NCBI RefSeq assembly: GCF_029767005.1
Contig: NZ_JARUQR010000003.1
Span: forward strand, 124,001-188,000
DNA: 64,000 nt
Origin: Thiomicrorhabdus sp. ZW0627
GTDB taxonomy: Bacteria; Pseudomonadota; Gammaproteobacteria; Thiomicrospirales; Thiomicrospiraceae
Direction of reading: 5' to 3'
Below the pieces are notes generated by a model. It saw nothing but the letters and a program-made list of their open reading frames with translations, ran no database searches and was not told where the DNA came from. The number at the start of each line of letters is the position of its first letter. Within the stretch, counting starts at the first letter, position 1. Of this stretch, positions 8,448 to 17,151 are shown piece by piece. Made by a program: the position numbers and the translations under genes.

Positions 8448-10781
8448 ATGACAACGCATAATTTGGGGTACCCTCGCATCGGCCAAAAGCGAGAATTGAA
8501 GTTTGCCATCGAGGCTTACTGGAAAGGTGAAAAGAGTGTACTTGAACTGGCCGAAATCGCAGCGGAAATCCGCCGTTGGAATTGGCAGACTCAATTGGAT
8601 GCCGGAATTGATCTATTGCCGGTGAACGATTTCGCTTATTACGATCAGATGCTGAATATGAGTACGCTTCTGGGGGTGATTCCTTCGCGTTTCAGACAGG
8701 AGTCTTATGAATTGGACGTGGCGTTCCGAATGGCGCGTGGACGTGCACCGAGCGATGATAGAGAGTGTGGTTGCGGTGGTCATCATGTGTCTAAAGCCGG
8801 TTCTGCTTGTGACATGAAAAAGTGGTTCGACACCAACTACCATTACATCGTTCCGGAACTGGAAGCGGATACCGTCTTCAAGCTGACCGATACGCGTCTG
8901 TTCGATGAATTGCATGAAGCCAAGGATCTGGTTGGGGACGCCTCGGTGTTGAAACCGGTATTGATCGGTCCTTTGACTTATCTGTATCTGGCTAAAGAAG
9001 TCACGGGTTCCGACAAACTGGATCGCTTGCCTGCGTTGCTTGAGGTTTATTCGCAAGTACTGAACTTGATAGCGGAAGCTGGAGTGAAGTGGGTTCAGAT
9101 TGACGAGCCGATTCTGGTTCTGGAACTGGACCGCAAATGGCAGGAAGCCTTCACGCAGGTCTATGGAGAGACCGATGAAAGGCTGGATGTTTCGGGGCTT
9201 AAGGTTTTATTGGCCACCTATTTCGACACCTTGGGCGATAACTTGGATAGGGTGGTGAGTTTGGATGTCGACGGTCTGCATATCGATGCGGTGAGAGGGG
9301 CTTCTCAGGTGGAGGCCGTCATCGAGAAGTTTTCGGAAAATCGGGTACTTTCTTTGGGATTGGTGGAAGGCCGTAATGTTTGGAAGAACGATTTTGAAAG
9401 CAGTTTGAGTAAGGCTGGTGATGCTTATGTTAAGTTCAAAAAGAACCTCTGGTTGGCGCCGTCCTGCTCTTTACTACATTCACCGGTCGATTTGGATTTG
9501 GAAACCAATCTGGATGCAGAGTTGAAACACTATCTGAGTTTTGCCAAGCAGAAGTTAGACGAAGTCCGAATTTTGTCTTTGGCGTTGCAAGGCAAGGGTG
9601 TGGACAAGGAATTGGCGGTTAACAAAGAAGCGATAGAGTCCCGTAAGCATTCTGATCGCATTCATGATCGAAAGGTTCAGGAACGTTATGCGGCCATCGG
9701 GCAAATTGGGCTGAATCGAGAGGCACCTTATGCAGAAAGATCTTTGCTTCAGCGTGAAAAGTTTAAGTTGCCATTGTTTCCAACCACCACGATTGGTTCC
9801 TTTCCGCAAACGCCGGAAATTCGTCAAACTAGAAGATGTTTTAAGTCCGGGAATTTGAGTGAGGCACAGTATGTTGACAGAATGCAGGCTGAAATCCGTG
9901 ATGCCGTCGAGCGACAACATCGCATCGGTCTGGATGTGCTTGTTCATGGTGAGCCTGAGCGAAACGATATGGTGGAGTATTTCGGTGAACAGTTGAACGG
10001 TTATGCATTTACCGAATTTGGCTGGGTCCAGTCTTACGGCTCCCGATGTGTAAAACCGCCGATCATTTTTGGAGATGTTTCACGTGAAAACTCGATGACG
10101 GTGAGTTGGTCTAAGTATGCTCAAAGCCTGACCGAGAAAACCATGAAGGGGATGCTGACGGGGGCGGTGACGATGCTGCAGTGGTCGTTCGTACGAGACG
10201 ATCAGCCTAGAGAGGTGACTTGTAATCAAATCGCTCTGGCGTTGCGTGACGAGGTGATGGATCTGGAGGAGGCCGGCATTGAAATGATACAGATCGACGA
10301 GGCGGCTTTGCGAGAAGGCTTACCATTGAAAAAATCCCAGTGGCAAGGTTATCTGGATTGGGCGGTGAACTCATTTCGGTTGACGACATCGGGCGTAAAA
10401 AACACAACGCAGATCCATACCCATATGTGCTATTCGGAGTTCAATGACATCATTAAAGCGGTGGCCGGAATGGACGCGGACGTAATTACCATTGAGACCT
10501 CAAAGTCACATATGGGGTTACTTCAGGCGTTTGTGGATTTTGAATATCCCAATGAAATCGGGCCGGGGGTGTATGACATTCATTCGCCGAATGTGCCACT
10601 TGTGGATCAGATGGTGCAACTGATGGAAAAGGCCGCTGAAAACATTCCATTGGAACGCTTATGGATTAACCCGGATTGCGGTTTAAAGACTCGTGGTTGG
10701 ACGGAAACGGAAGCGGCTCTATGTAATATGGTTAAGGCTGCTGAAACATTGCGAGAGCAATACCTATTGAAAAGTGCATGA
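8448..10781 (+). CDS. metE: Cobalamin-independent methionine synthase MetE, with a Cys/His-rich insertion
   Basis: MetE transfers the methyl group of 5-methyl-tetrahydropteroyl-polyglutamate to homocysteine. Zinc ligands of the C-terminal barrel are present: H-T-H-M-C, I-T-I-E-T and N-P-D-C-G. So are the family blocks [19 protein letters not shown] and T-T-I-G-S-F-P-Q-T. Start ATG 8448 is preferred to 8430 because it has AGAAAGGA upstream and gives the standard N-terminus; length 777. Oddity: between A-R-G-R-A-P and K-K-W-F-D-T there are about a dozen more residues than in E. coli, including C107, C109, H112, H113 and C121. Divergent from and presumably activated by MetR. Confidence 0.97.
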   Translation: MTTHNLGYPRIGQKRELKFAIEAYWKGEKSVLELAEIAAEIRRWNWQTQLDAGIDLLPVNDFAYYDQMLNMSTLLGVIPSRFRQESYELDVAFRMARGRAPSDDRECGCGGHHVSKAGSACDMKKWFDTNYHYIVPELEADTVFKLTDTRLFDELHEAKDLVGDASVLKPVLIGPLTYLYLAKEVTGSDKLDRLPALLEVYSQVLNLIAEAGVKWVQIDEPILVLELDRKWQEAFTQVYGETDERLDVSGLKVLLATYFDTLGDNLDRVVSLDVDGLHIDAVRGASQVEAVIEKFSENRVLSLGLVEGRNVWKNDFESSLSKAGDAYVKFKKNLWLAPSCSLLHSPVDLDLETNLDAELKHYLSFAKQKLDEVRILSLALQGKGVDKELAVNKEAIESRKHSDRIHDRKVQERYAAIGQIGLNREAPYAERSLLQREKFKLPLFPTTTIGSFPQTPEIRQTRRCFKSGNLSEAQYVDRMQAEIRDAVERQHRIGLDVLVHGEPERNDMVEYFGEQLNGYAFTEFGWVQSYGSRCVKPPIIFGDVSRENSMTVSWSKYAQSLTEKTMKGMLTGAVTMLQWSFVRDDQPREVTCNQIALALRDEVMDLEEAGIEMIQIDEAALREGLPLKKSQWQGYLDWAVNSFRLTTSGVKNTTQIHTHMCYSEFNDIIKAVAGMDADVITIETSKSHMGLLQAFVDFEYPNEIGPGVYDIHSPNVPLVDQMVQLMEKAAENIPLERLWINPDCGLKTRGWTETEAALCNMVKAAETLREQYLLKSA

Positions 10782-10885
10782 AATTAATGGATGAAGTAAA
10801 CGGTTAATCCGGCCTTACCTCATCCGTATAGTAGCTTGGCAGGTCTGTCATGCCACTATCTTCTTTTTATTTTCAGCAGGCCTGT

Positions 10886-12721
10886 TCAGGCCAGTACCCA
10901 TTGTCCTTTTCCTCGGCGTTTGGCGACGTACATCGCTTTATCGGCCTGGTTGAGGATATCATCTACACTGAGTTTGATTTCATTGTCGAAAATCTTCAAG
11001 CCAATCGAAGCGTTGACGAAGCCTTCTACTTCGTTAGGTAGCATGATTGGTTGTTTCACGGCATGTATGATCTTATCCGCAACCTCAGCGGCGAAACTCT
11101 CGTTTTGAATGTTTTCCAAGAGCACAACGAACTCATCACCTCCAAATCGAGCGGGAAGGTCTGTTTTTCGGACCGAGGACTGAATGCGCATCGCCGCTTC
11201 TTTCAATAGGATGTCTCCGGCATCATGTCCGTATTCGTCATTGATCATTTTGAACCCATCCAGATCGATAAACAGCAAGGCATTGATTTGCGGCTGCCGG
11301 TTTAAGCGCTCGAGAGACCGGGAGAGTTCGTTAACCAGAAGTCTACGCTTCGCCAATCCAGTCAGTTGGTCGTAGTTGGCCATGTGGAAGGTCTCTTCGA
11401 TCAGGGCCTCTTTTTCAGCGCTTAATTGATTGAAGGCTTGGGTAACATGGTTGTAGTAAGTCGCGATGAGTGACGCGTCGGAATGAGGCTCAACCATGAT
11501 TTTCTTTGAAAAATCCTGTTCCTGGGCTTGGGTGTTCATTGCCTTGGCCAAATCGTACATTGATGTTGAAGACTGGTGTTCACTCATGTTCAGACCAAGA
11601 ATTTCCGCCGCTTCGGAAACTCGAAGTGTATGGAAATGGTTAATCAGCTTTAAAAGCAGGAAGGTGACTGAGAAGGAAAGGAAACCGACCGTCAGGATAC
11701 CGATAGCTTGTACTTTGAATTGATCATAAAAGCTGACGTTCTCAACCAGAGCGGCCACGGCAAGCGTACCTGCAATACCGGCAAACAGATGGACTGGAAC
11801 GGCTTCGAGTGCGTCATCGATTTTCAACTTGATTAATAGTACCTTACCCAGATGGTAGGCGACATACCCTAATAGTCCGATAAAGATCGCAGAAATTGGA
11901 GAGGCCAAGTGGGCGGAAGCGGTAATGGCAACCAGTCCGGCCAAAACGCCGTTAATGATGTCGAAAACCTGGTAGTAGCCGGTAGTGATTCGATTAATGA
12001 TTAATCCGGTCAAGCCTCCAATAGACCCGGCAATCATGGTGTTCAACACCACCAGTCCAGTCTGTTGGTTGAGTTCAAGGACACTTCCGCCGTTGAATCC
12101 GATCCATCCAAGCCAGATAAGAAAGACACCAAGCGCACTGTAGGCTAAGTTGGATTGTTCGAAATTGATGACACCGTCTTCAAAGCGTCCAATTCGAGGG
12201 CCTATGACCAAAATGGCCGCTAAGGCCGCCCAGCCTCCAACCGAATGAACAACGGTAGAACCTGCGAAATCGATGAAGCCCATCTGTGCTAACCAGCCGT
12301 CCCCGTTCCAGATCCAATGTGCCTGAATGGGGTAGATAAACATTGAGACGATGACCGCAATTAAGAGGTAAGAGCTGAACTTGGTTCGCTCGGCGATGGC
12401 ACCTGAGATGATGGTGACCGCAGTGGATGCGAACATGGCATGGAAGAGTGTGAGAACCAGGTCGGAAAGCGTGTATTGGTAAAAGAAGACCGGGCTCCAG
12501 CCAAATAGTCCATCATGGCTTGTTCCGAGCATGATACTGACGCCGAAAACGATAAAAATCATAAAAGCGATCAGAAAGTCGCTGACGTTTTTGATGGCAG
12601 TCGAGATTGAGTTTTTTGTTCGTGTCGCCCCAGCTTCTAAAGCTGTAAATCCAGGTTGCATCATTGCTACAAGCACAGCACTGAATAAAACCCACAGAAT
12701 ATCAATTGGTTGATCACTCAT
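10886..12721 (-). CDS. Ammonium transporter (Amt/Rh) fused to a GGDEF diguanylate cyclase domain
   Basis: A 611-residue fusion. Residues 1-360 are an Amt core with both pore histidines visible (V-V-H159-S-V-G-G-W and V-P-V-H311-L-F-A-G) and the A-S-T-A...G-A-I-A-E-R signature. Residues about 365-445 form a helical linker. Residues 446-611 are a GGDEF domain with D-L-D-G-F, an intact active site G-G-D-E-F (527-531) and the R-K-T-D I-site at 518-521 for product inhibition. The layout predicts a membrane ammonium sensor that makes c-di-GMP. A separate plain AmtB with GlnK lies at 60.8-62.4 kb, so this copy is likely sensory. Amt proteins with signalling output domains are known but uncommon. Confidence 0.93.
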   Translation of the reverse strand: MSDQPIDILWVLFSAVLVAMMQPGFTALEAGATRTKNSISTAIKNVSDFLIAFMIFIVFGVSIMLGTSHDGLFGWSPVFFYQYTLSDLVLTLFHAMFASTAVTIISGAIAERTKFSSYLLIAVIVSMFIYPIQAHWIWNGDGWLAQMGFIDFAGSTVVHSVGGWAALAAILVIGPRIGRFEDGVINFEQSNLAYSALGVFLIWLGWIGFNGGSVLELNQQTGLVVLNTMIAGSIGGLTGLIINRITTGYYQVFDIINGVLAGLVAITASAHLASPISAIFIGLLGYVAYHLGKVLLIKLKIDDALEAVPVHLFAGIAGTLAVAALVENVSFYDQFKVQAIGILTVGFLSFSVTFLLLKLINHFHTLRVSEAAEILGLNMSEHQSSTSMYDLAKAMNTQAQEQDFSKKIMVEPHSDASLIATYYNHVTQAFNQLSAEKEALIEETFHMANYDQLTGLAKRRLLVNELSRSLERLNRQPQINALLFIDLDGFKMINDEYGHDAGDILLKEAAMRIQSSVRKTDLPARFGGDEFVVLLENIQNESFAAEVADKIIHAVKQPIMLPNEVEGFVNASIGLKIFDNEIKLSVDDILNQADKAMYVAKRRGKGQWVLA

Positions 12722-12873
12722 ATCGGCACAACTTTTAGGCTAAATGATTTATATAAAGCAAAAATTAAGCCTTAAATAAAATAATGTTTACAATTTAACA
12801 TGATATGCAAATGATAAACGTTTTTATTTTATTTGTTGTAATTTAATGGTGATATTTGCACTAAATATTGGCA

Positions 12874-12895
12874 AAACAACCCGTTAAGGTTGTTT
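12874..12895 (-). terminator. Probable terminator after the chemoreceptor gene
   Basis: An 8-bp perfect stem AAACAACC / GGTTGTTT with a 6-nt loop lies 22 bases after the chemoreceptor stop; on the minus strand it is followed by TTTTG. The adjoining 150 bases up to the Amt-GGDEF start are AT-rich with no gene and must hold that gene's promoter. Confidence 0.6.
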
Positions 12896-12917
12896 CACTG
12901 CTTAATTATTGTGCAAT

Positions 12918-15365
12918 TTAAGACAAAAGTTTCTGACTGTCTACTTTGAAGAAAGCCATGGTTTTTCTCATATCGTCCGATTCGTCCTGCATTTGAGTCG
13001 AAGCAGAAGAGGTCTGTTCAGCCAGGGCCGCGTTTTCCTGAGTGATTTGGTCAATGCTGGTGATCGCTGTGTTGACCTGCTCAATCCCTTGCTGCTGCTC
13101 CATAGAGCCTTGGGCGATCGATTCGATCATATTGGCTACTTCAGTAATAGCCTGGTTGATGTCACTTAAGGTTCTGCCTGTTTCTGCCACTTGCTTTTCA
13201 CCCATTTCAACCTGGGCGACACTGCTTTCAATCAGGGATTTGATTGTATTGGCGGCTTCCGCAGATTTTTGAGCCAGGTTTCGTACTTCGCCTGCCACGA
13301 CCGCAAAACCGCGTCCGTGTTCGCCGGCACGAGCCGCTTCAACCGCTGCGTTCAATGCAAGCAAGTTGGTCTGGAAAGCGATGCTGTCGATCAAGCCGAT
13401 AATTTCTGCAATTTTATGGCTGGATTCGGTAATTTGAGACATGGATTCTTGAGCTCGCTGTACGACTACCATACTGGCTTGCGATTTACTGCGCGCATTG
13501 TGAGCCATGCTGTTAGCGTCCTGAGCCGCTTCCGTATTGGAGCGGATGGTCGCAGTCATTTCTTCCAGCGCACTGGCGGTTTCTTCCAAACTGGCCGCCT
13601 GTTCCTGCGTGCGACCGGAAAGGTTATTGCTGCCTTCGAATACTTGACTGACAATCAACGATACACTTTCAGTAGACTGCTGGACATCCTGGACGATTTT
13701 GGAAAGCCCTGAGATGGACTGATTGACCGAGTTAGTCAGATCGCTGAAGCGTCCGTTGTATTCGGTGGTAATGATACGGGTGAGGTCACCTTCCGACTGG
13801 GCTTGGGTCACACGACTGATATCGTCGATGGCTTGCGCAATGGTATCGATGGTTTCGTTGATCGCCTGCTTCATATTGTCCAGTTGACCCGGAAGGTCGA
13901 TGTCGATGCGATTGTGTAACTCACCCTGGCTGACCGCTTCCATGACTTGATTGGTTTCGGTCACGAAGCCGTTCAACATCTCAACCGTACGGTTGACTGC
14001 GTTGGCGGCACGTTCGAACTCTCCCTTAAGTTCCAGTTCGATTTTGTTAGAGAAATCGCCGGACGACAAGGCTTGGTTGACGTTGTTGAGTTCTCTGAAG
14101 ATCGATTGGATCTGAATGACGGAGCGGTTGATGTTCTGTTTCATCTCGTCGAAATCACCGACCAGGTCAGTTTGAATCTGGTTGTCAAAGACCCCTTCAG
14201 CCATGTCGTGCATGACGGATTTGATCTCTTCGATCGCCTCATGCTGAACCTTGAGCATCTCATCGAAAGCGCTGGCCATCTGACCAATTTCATCGTTGGA
14301 GGCGATGTTGGTTCGTTGCGAGAAGTCACCGCTCTTATGGACTTCGACGATGGTGTTTTTCAGGTGTTCGATCGGTGCGTTTACTTTACGTGAGATGTAG
14401 AACACGATCAGTATGGAAAGTAGCAAGCTGGCCAGAGTCGCAATCATAGTGGTCTGGATCAGGGTATCCGCACTGGTCTGAATTTGCTGAGTGTCGCTGC
14501 GAGTCATGCTCCAGATTTCTTCTTGTAGGCGTTGTGAGCTATCGATCAAATTCGCCGTGATTTCGACCAGGTCTTTATCAGTCATGGTATCGAGCGTTTC
14601 CAGATCCATTTTGAATCGGAACAGGGAGCGTTTGATTTTATTGATGTTGATGTACGCTTTTTTCACCCAGCCATTCTGACGTCGGTCCAGCGGGTAGCTT
14701 TCAATGATTCCGAGGACGTCTTGAAGCGCCAGGAGCTCCAGATCGATACGGCGGAAATCCGAAATGTTATGAGTATTGTAATAACGCAGGGTGTATTGTT
14801 GTGCTGTATTGAAGTGTTGAATTGCCAGAGCGGCTTCTTTGGCAACCACTTCATTGGAATAACGTCTCAAGTTGGTCAGTTGTAGAACGGCTTCAGGCGC
14901 CAGTTTATTAGTGACATCGTTGAGCTTTTCGAGTGAATTGGTTGCCTTCGGCATGATCTTGTTGATTGATAATCCGAAATAGGCCTTATTGGCCTCTTCA
15001 ATGTTTTTAAGAAGTTCAAGTTCCTTTTCACCGAGTGGGTAGGTCTTGAGCTCTTCCTGCAACCACTCCGCACGCTCTTTCAACAGGCGAAGTTCTTTGC
15101 CGTATTTTTCTTCATGCGTCAGCAGGTAGTTGGTGATCAGAATCTGCGCCTGCTGGGTGTTTTTCAGCAGGTCAGTGGATAGGTTGACGACCGGAATCGA
15201 GGTTTGTTTAACCCCGGTGGCAGCATTGAAAATTTTATTGGAATTCAAGTAGGTGATGGCTCCGATCATAATCATTAAAAGGATCATGATCACCGGTGCA
15301 ATCGACAGTTTGGAAGTCATTTTCAGGTTCGAGATGAAGCCCGAATGGTTAACTGCTTTAGACAT
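12918..15365 (-). CDS. Methyl-accepting chemotaxis protein with a large periplasmic helical domain and five HAMP-like units
   Basis: An 815-residue chemoreceptor. TM1 is about residues 20-42, a helical periplasmic sensor about 43-302, and TM2 about 303-325. A HAMP domain follows, then further HAMP-like units: the G-D-F/G-E-L landmark recurs at residues 346, 391, 436, 481 and 526, an exact 45-residue period. The cytoplasmic signalling hairpin contains I-A-F-Q-T-N-L-L-A-L-N-A-A-V-E-A-A-R-A-G-E, and there is no C-terminal N-W-E-T-F pentapeptide. The gene lies 10 bases downstream of the secreted repeat protein in the same direction, suggesting the two are co-expressed and may work together. The signal it senses is unknown. 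Confidence 0.93.
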   Translation of the reverse strand: MSKAVNHSGFISNLKMTSKLSIAPVIMILLMIMIGAITYLNSNKIFNAATGVKQTSIPVVNLSTDLLKNTQQAQILITNYLLTHEEKYGKELRLLKERAEWLQEELKTYPLGEKELELLKNIEEANKAYFGLSINKIMPKATNSLEKLNDVTNKLAPEAVLQLTNLRRYSNEVVAKEAALAIQHFNTAQQYTLRYYNTHNISDFRRIDLELLALQDVLGIIESYPLDRRQNGWVKKAYININKIKRSLFRFKMDLETLDTMTDKDLVEITANLIDSSQRLQEEIWSMTRSDTQQIQTSADTLIQTTMIATLASLLLSILIVFYISRKVNAPIEHLKNTIVEVHKSGDFSQRTNIASNDEIGQMASAFDEMLKVQHEAIEEIKSVMHDMAEGVFDNQIQTDLVGDFDEMKQNINRSVIQIQSIFRELNNVNQALSSGDFSNKIELELKGEFERAANAVNRTVEMLNGFVTETNQVMEAVSQGELHNRIDIDLPGQLDNMKQAINETIDTIAQAIDDISRVTQAQSEGDLTRIITTEYNGRFSDLTNSVNQSISGLSKIVQDVQQSTESVSLIVSQVFEGSNNLSGRTQEQAASLEETASALEEMTATIRSNTEAAQDANSMAHNARSKSQASMVVVQRAQESMSQITESSHKIAEIIGLIDSIAFQTNLLALNAAVEAARAGEHGRGFAVVAGEVRNLAQKSAEAANTIKSLIESSVAQVEMGEKQVAETGRTLSDINQAITEVANMIESIAQGSMEQQQGIEQVNTAITSIDQITQENAALAEQTSSASTQMQDESDDMRKTMAFFKVDSQKLLS

Positions 15366-15375
15366 GGCCGACTCC

Positions 15376-16263
15376 TTATTGTGCTAACGCATCAATTTTG
15401 CGACCGACTTTGACCATAAGCTGGTGTACTTCAAAAGGCTTTTTGCCTTCAAGCAATGCCGGGGTAGGAGCAGGTTCTGTAATGCCTAGCTTGGCTTTGA
15501 TGCGAACCAGTTCAGCCAGAATATTATTGGTCATGTCATAGACTTCGGTCGGAGTGATTTTTCCAATCGGGAAGTCGGCAACACGTACGGCAGGGATGCC
15601 GAGTTTACGTTCCAATTTGGCGATTTTATAAAGATTCATGAAGCCTTCAATGGTCGAGTCGTAAGGTGATGCGCTCTTATCAAGCGGCACTGTACGATCC
15701 GGGATTTTTACCTGCATCTTCTTGGCGATGGTGTCAAATTCGGCATCGATGATTTCACTGTTTCTGAATACCTGGTTCGGGTTGATAGGACCAATCAGAT
15801 CGTCGATTGCTAAAGAGGCTTCCATCATTTTTTCGTAAACGTTTGAAGGTGTTTTTCCATCGACGAATTCCGCGTGTTTATACGTCAACCCTTTGGATTG
15901 TGTGACCTTTCCGAGTTCAGCATTTAGGAATGCAACAATCTCGTATACATCGTTCGGTGTGATTTCTTTAATCGGAATCGTTTTTTGCTCGGCAACAGAT
16001 AAATTCATTTTCTTTTGAAGTCGAATGATTTTTTGATTCAATTCGATTGCCTTGGAGTAGACGTGTACAGGTAGCTTGTTTGTCTGTACCGCTGGTTGGG
16101 CCAGCTTCGAGCGTATTTTGGCGTCATTTCGAATGGCAAGAATCTGGTTTTCAAGATCGGCCGCCTGTTGGAAAACGTGGCTAGGAGTTTCTGCGGATGC
16201 CTTCATTGGAATCAAGCAGCTAGCGAAAAGAATGAACATGTATAAACGACTTGAAATCTTCAT
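15376..16263 (-). CDS. Secreted periplasmic protein made of about 38-residue repeats, partner gene of the chemoreceptor
   Basis: A 295-residue protein with a clear Sec signal peptide (hydrophobic core 8-20, cleavage after A-S-A at about 24). The mature part is built from a repeat starting x-P-x-x-V-Y/F and running into an amphipathic helix ending near K-L/M-G/N-I. Landmarks fall at residues 26, 64, 102, 138, 161, 199 (degenerate), 237 and 275; most spacings are exactly 38. I do not recognise the repeat as TPR or another named family. Its gene precedes the chemoreceptor by 10 bases, so a periplasmic binding partner is a reasonable guess, but no ligand can be named. AAGGAAT precedes the ATG. 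Confidence 0.85.
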   Translation of the reverse strand: MKISSRLYMFILFASCLIPMKASAETPSHVFQQAADLENQILAIRNDAKIRSKLAQPAVQTNKLPVHVYSKAIELNQKIIRLQKKMNLSVAEQKTIPIKEITPNDVYEIVAFLNAELGKVTQSKGLTYKHAEFVDGKTPSNVYEKMMEASLAIDDLIGPINPNQVFRNSEIIDAEFDTIAKKMQVKIPDRTVPLDKSASPYDSTIEGFMNLYKIAKLERKLGIPAVRVADFPIGKITPTEVYDMTNNILAELVRIKAKLGITEPAPTPALLEGKKPFEVHQLMVKVGRKIDALAQ

Positions 16264-16604
16264 TGATATTCCTTTTTATACGGATAAACCTAAACTGTTT
16301 TGGGCTAAAAGCAGGTAAAGTGCCAGTTTTTTTTGATAAATCCTATTTGTGCCAATGAAAGATAAAAATGATAAGCAGATATACCCTTTAAGATGAATTT
16401 TTAACGTAATTTTTTGACGTTTTTGAGGTGGAAACAGCAATTTTTTAAATAAATATGAGGAAATTTTTTTTGATTTTTTTTGATGAAAAAAGGCTTGAAT
16501 GAGATTTTTGATTTGTATGAATTAAAATTAATTAAAGTTGCACCATTTTGTACATTTTCTTTATCTATAAGGAATTGTTTGATCGTTACTGGGTTTATAT
16601 AAAC
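16264..16604. other. AT-rich intergenic stretch upstream of the repeat-protein/chemoreceptor unit
   Basis: About 340 bases without a coding frame. It contains long T- and A-runs (for example TTTTTTTTGATTTTTTTTG around 16466-16484) and presumably the promoter for the minus-strand repeat-protein gene. I looked for a FliA-type site (TAAA-N15-GCCGATAA) near that gene and did not find a convincing one. Confidence 0.5.
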
Positions 16605-16631
16605 AAAAAAGCCCTCTTATGAGGGCTTTTT
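16605..16631 (-). terminator. Bidirectional intrinsic terminator after ridA
   Basis: A stem AAAAAAGCCCTC / GAGGGCTTTTTT with a TTAT loop lies 23 bases after the ridA stop. A-runs and T-runs on both sides allow it to act in both directions, closing the gmk-to-ridA gene run. Confidence 0.9.
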
Positions 16632-16653
16632 CAGTTTAAGGGATAGGTGCTTC

Positions 16654-17040
16654 TTAGTAAGAAGACAGAGCCATTACACCATCCATTTCCACATCCGTCC
16701 CTTTCGGTAGCTCTTTAACCGCAACCGCAGCACGTGCAGGATAAGGTTCCTGGAAGTATTCGGCCATGATTTCATTCACTTTCGCAAAGTGGGACATATC
16801 GGTCAAGAAGATATTCAGTTTGACGATATCTTGCAAACAGCCGCCGGCGGCATCGCAGACGGCGGAAAGGTTTTTGAAAACCTGGTGGATGCGTACCGCA
16901 ATATCGCCTTCCGCAAGTTCCATGCTCTCCGGAATCAGAGCGATTTGGCCGGAAAGGTAAACGGTGTTTCCAAAACGTACCGCTTGTGAATAGGTACCGA
17001 TGGCTTGTGGGGCATTTGGAGTAGAGATCACTTCACGCAT
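16654..17040 (-). CDS. ridA: Reactive intermediate/imine deaminase RidA
   Basis: A RidA/YjgF/UK114-family protein that hydrolyses reactive enamine/imine intermediates such as 2-aminoacrylate. The family core is clear: [13 protein letters not shown] near the N-terminus, Y-L-S-G-Q-I-A-L, and the C-terminal [14 protein letters not shown] with the substrate-binding Arg. I use ATG 17040 (M-R-E-V-I-S), preceded by AAGGAAA, instead of an upstream in-frame start. It follows spoT, a pairing seen in many Gammaproteobacteria, but a terminator-like hairpin lies between the two genes. Confidence 0.95.
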   Translation of the reverse strand: MREVISTPNAPQAIGTYSQAVRFGNTVYLSGQIALIPESMELAEGDIAVRIHQVFKNLSAVCDAAGGCLQDIVKLNIFLTDMSHFAKVNEIMAEYFQEPYPARAAVAVKELPKGTDVEMDGVMALSSY

Positions 17041-17084
17041 GAGGGTTTCCTTTATCAAATTAAGTGGAATCGACGCTATTGTAG

Positions 17085-17110
17085 CAAAACCAACAGGCCT
17101 GCTGGTTTTG
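17085..17110 (-). terminator. Terminator-like hairpin with CAGGCCTG core between spoT and ridA
   Basis: Perfect arms CAAAACCA / TGGTTTTG surround the palindrome CAGGCCTG with a single A/C mismatch, 42 bases after the spoT stop. Its structure is nearly identical to the metR terminator. It may reduce read-through from spoT into ridA. Confidence 0.65.
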
Positions 17111-17151
17111 AAAATGTTGGAATGTCTGACTGCTGAATGACCTGAAAGTGC

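Noticed and set aside
13191-14393. Long open frames antisense to the chemoreceptor
   Set aside because: They lack ribosome sites and recognisable domains; they mirror codon bias of the strongly coding opposite strand.
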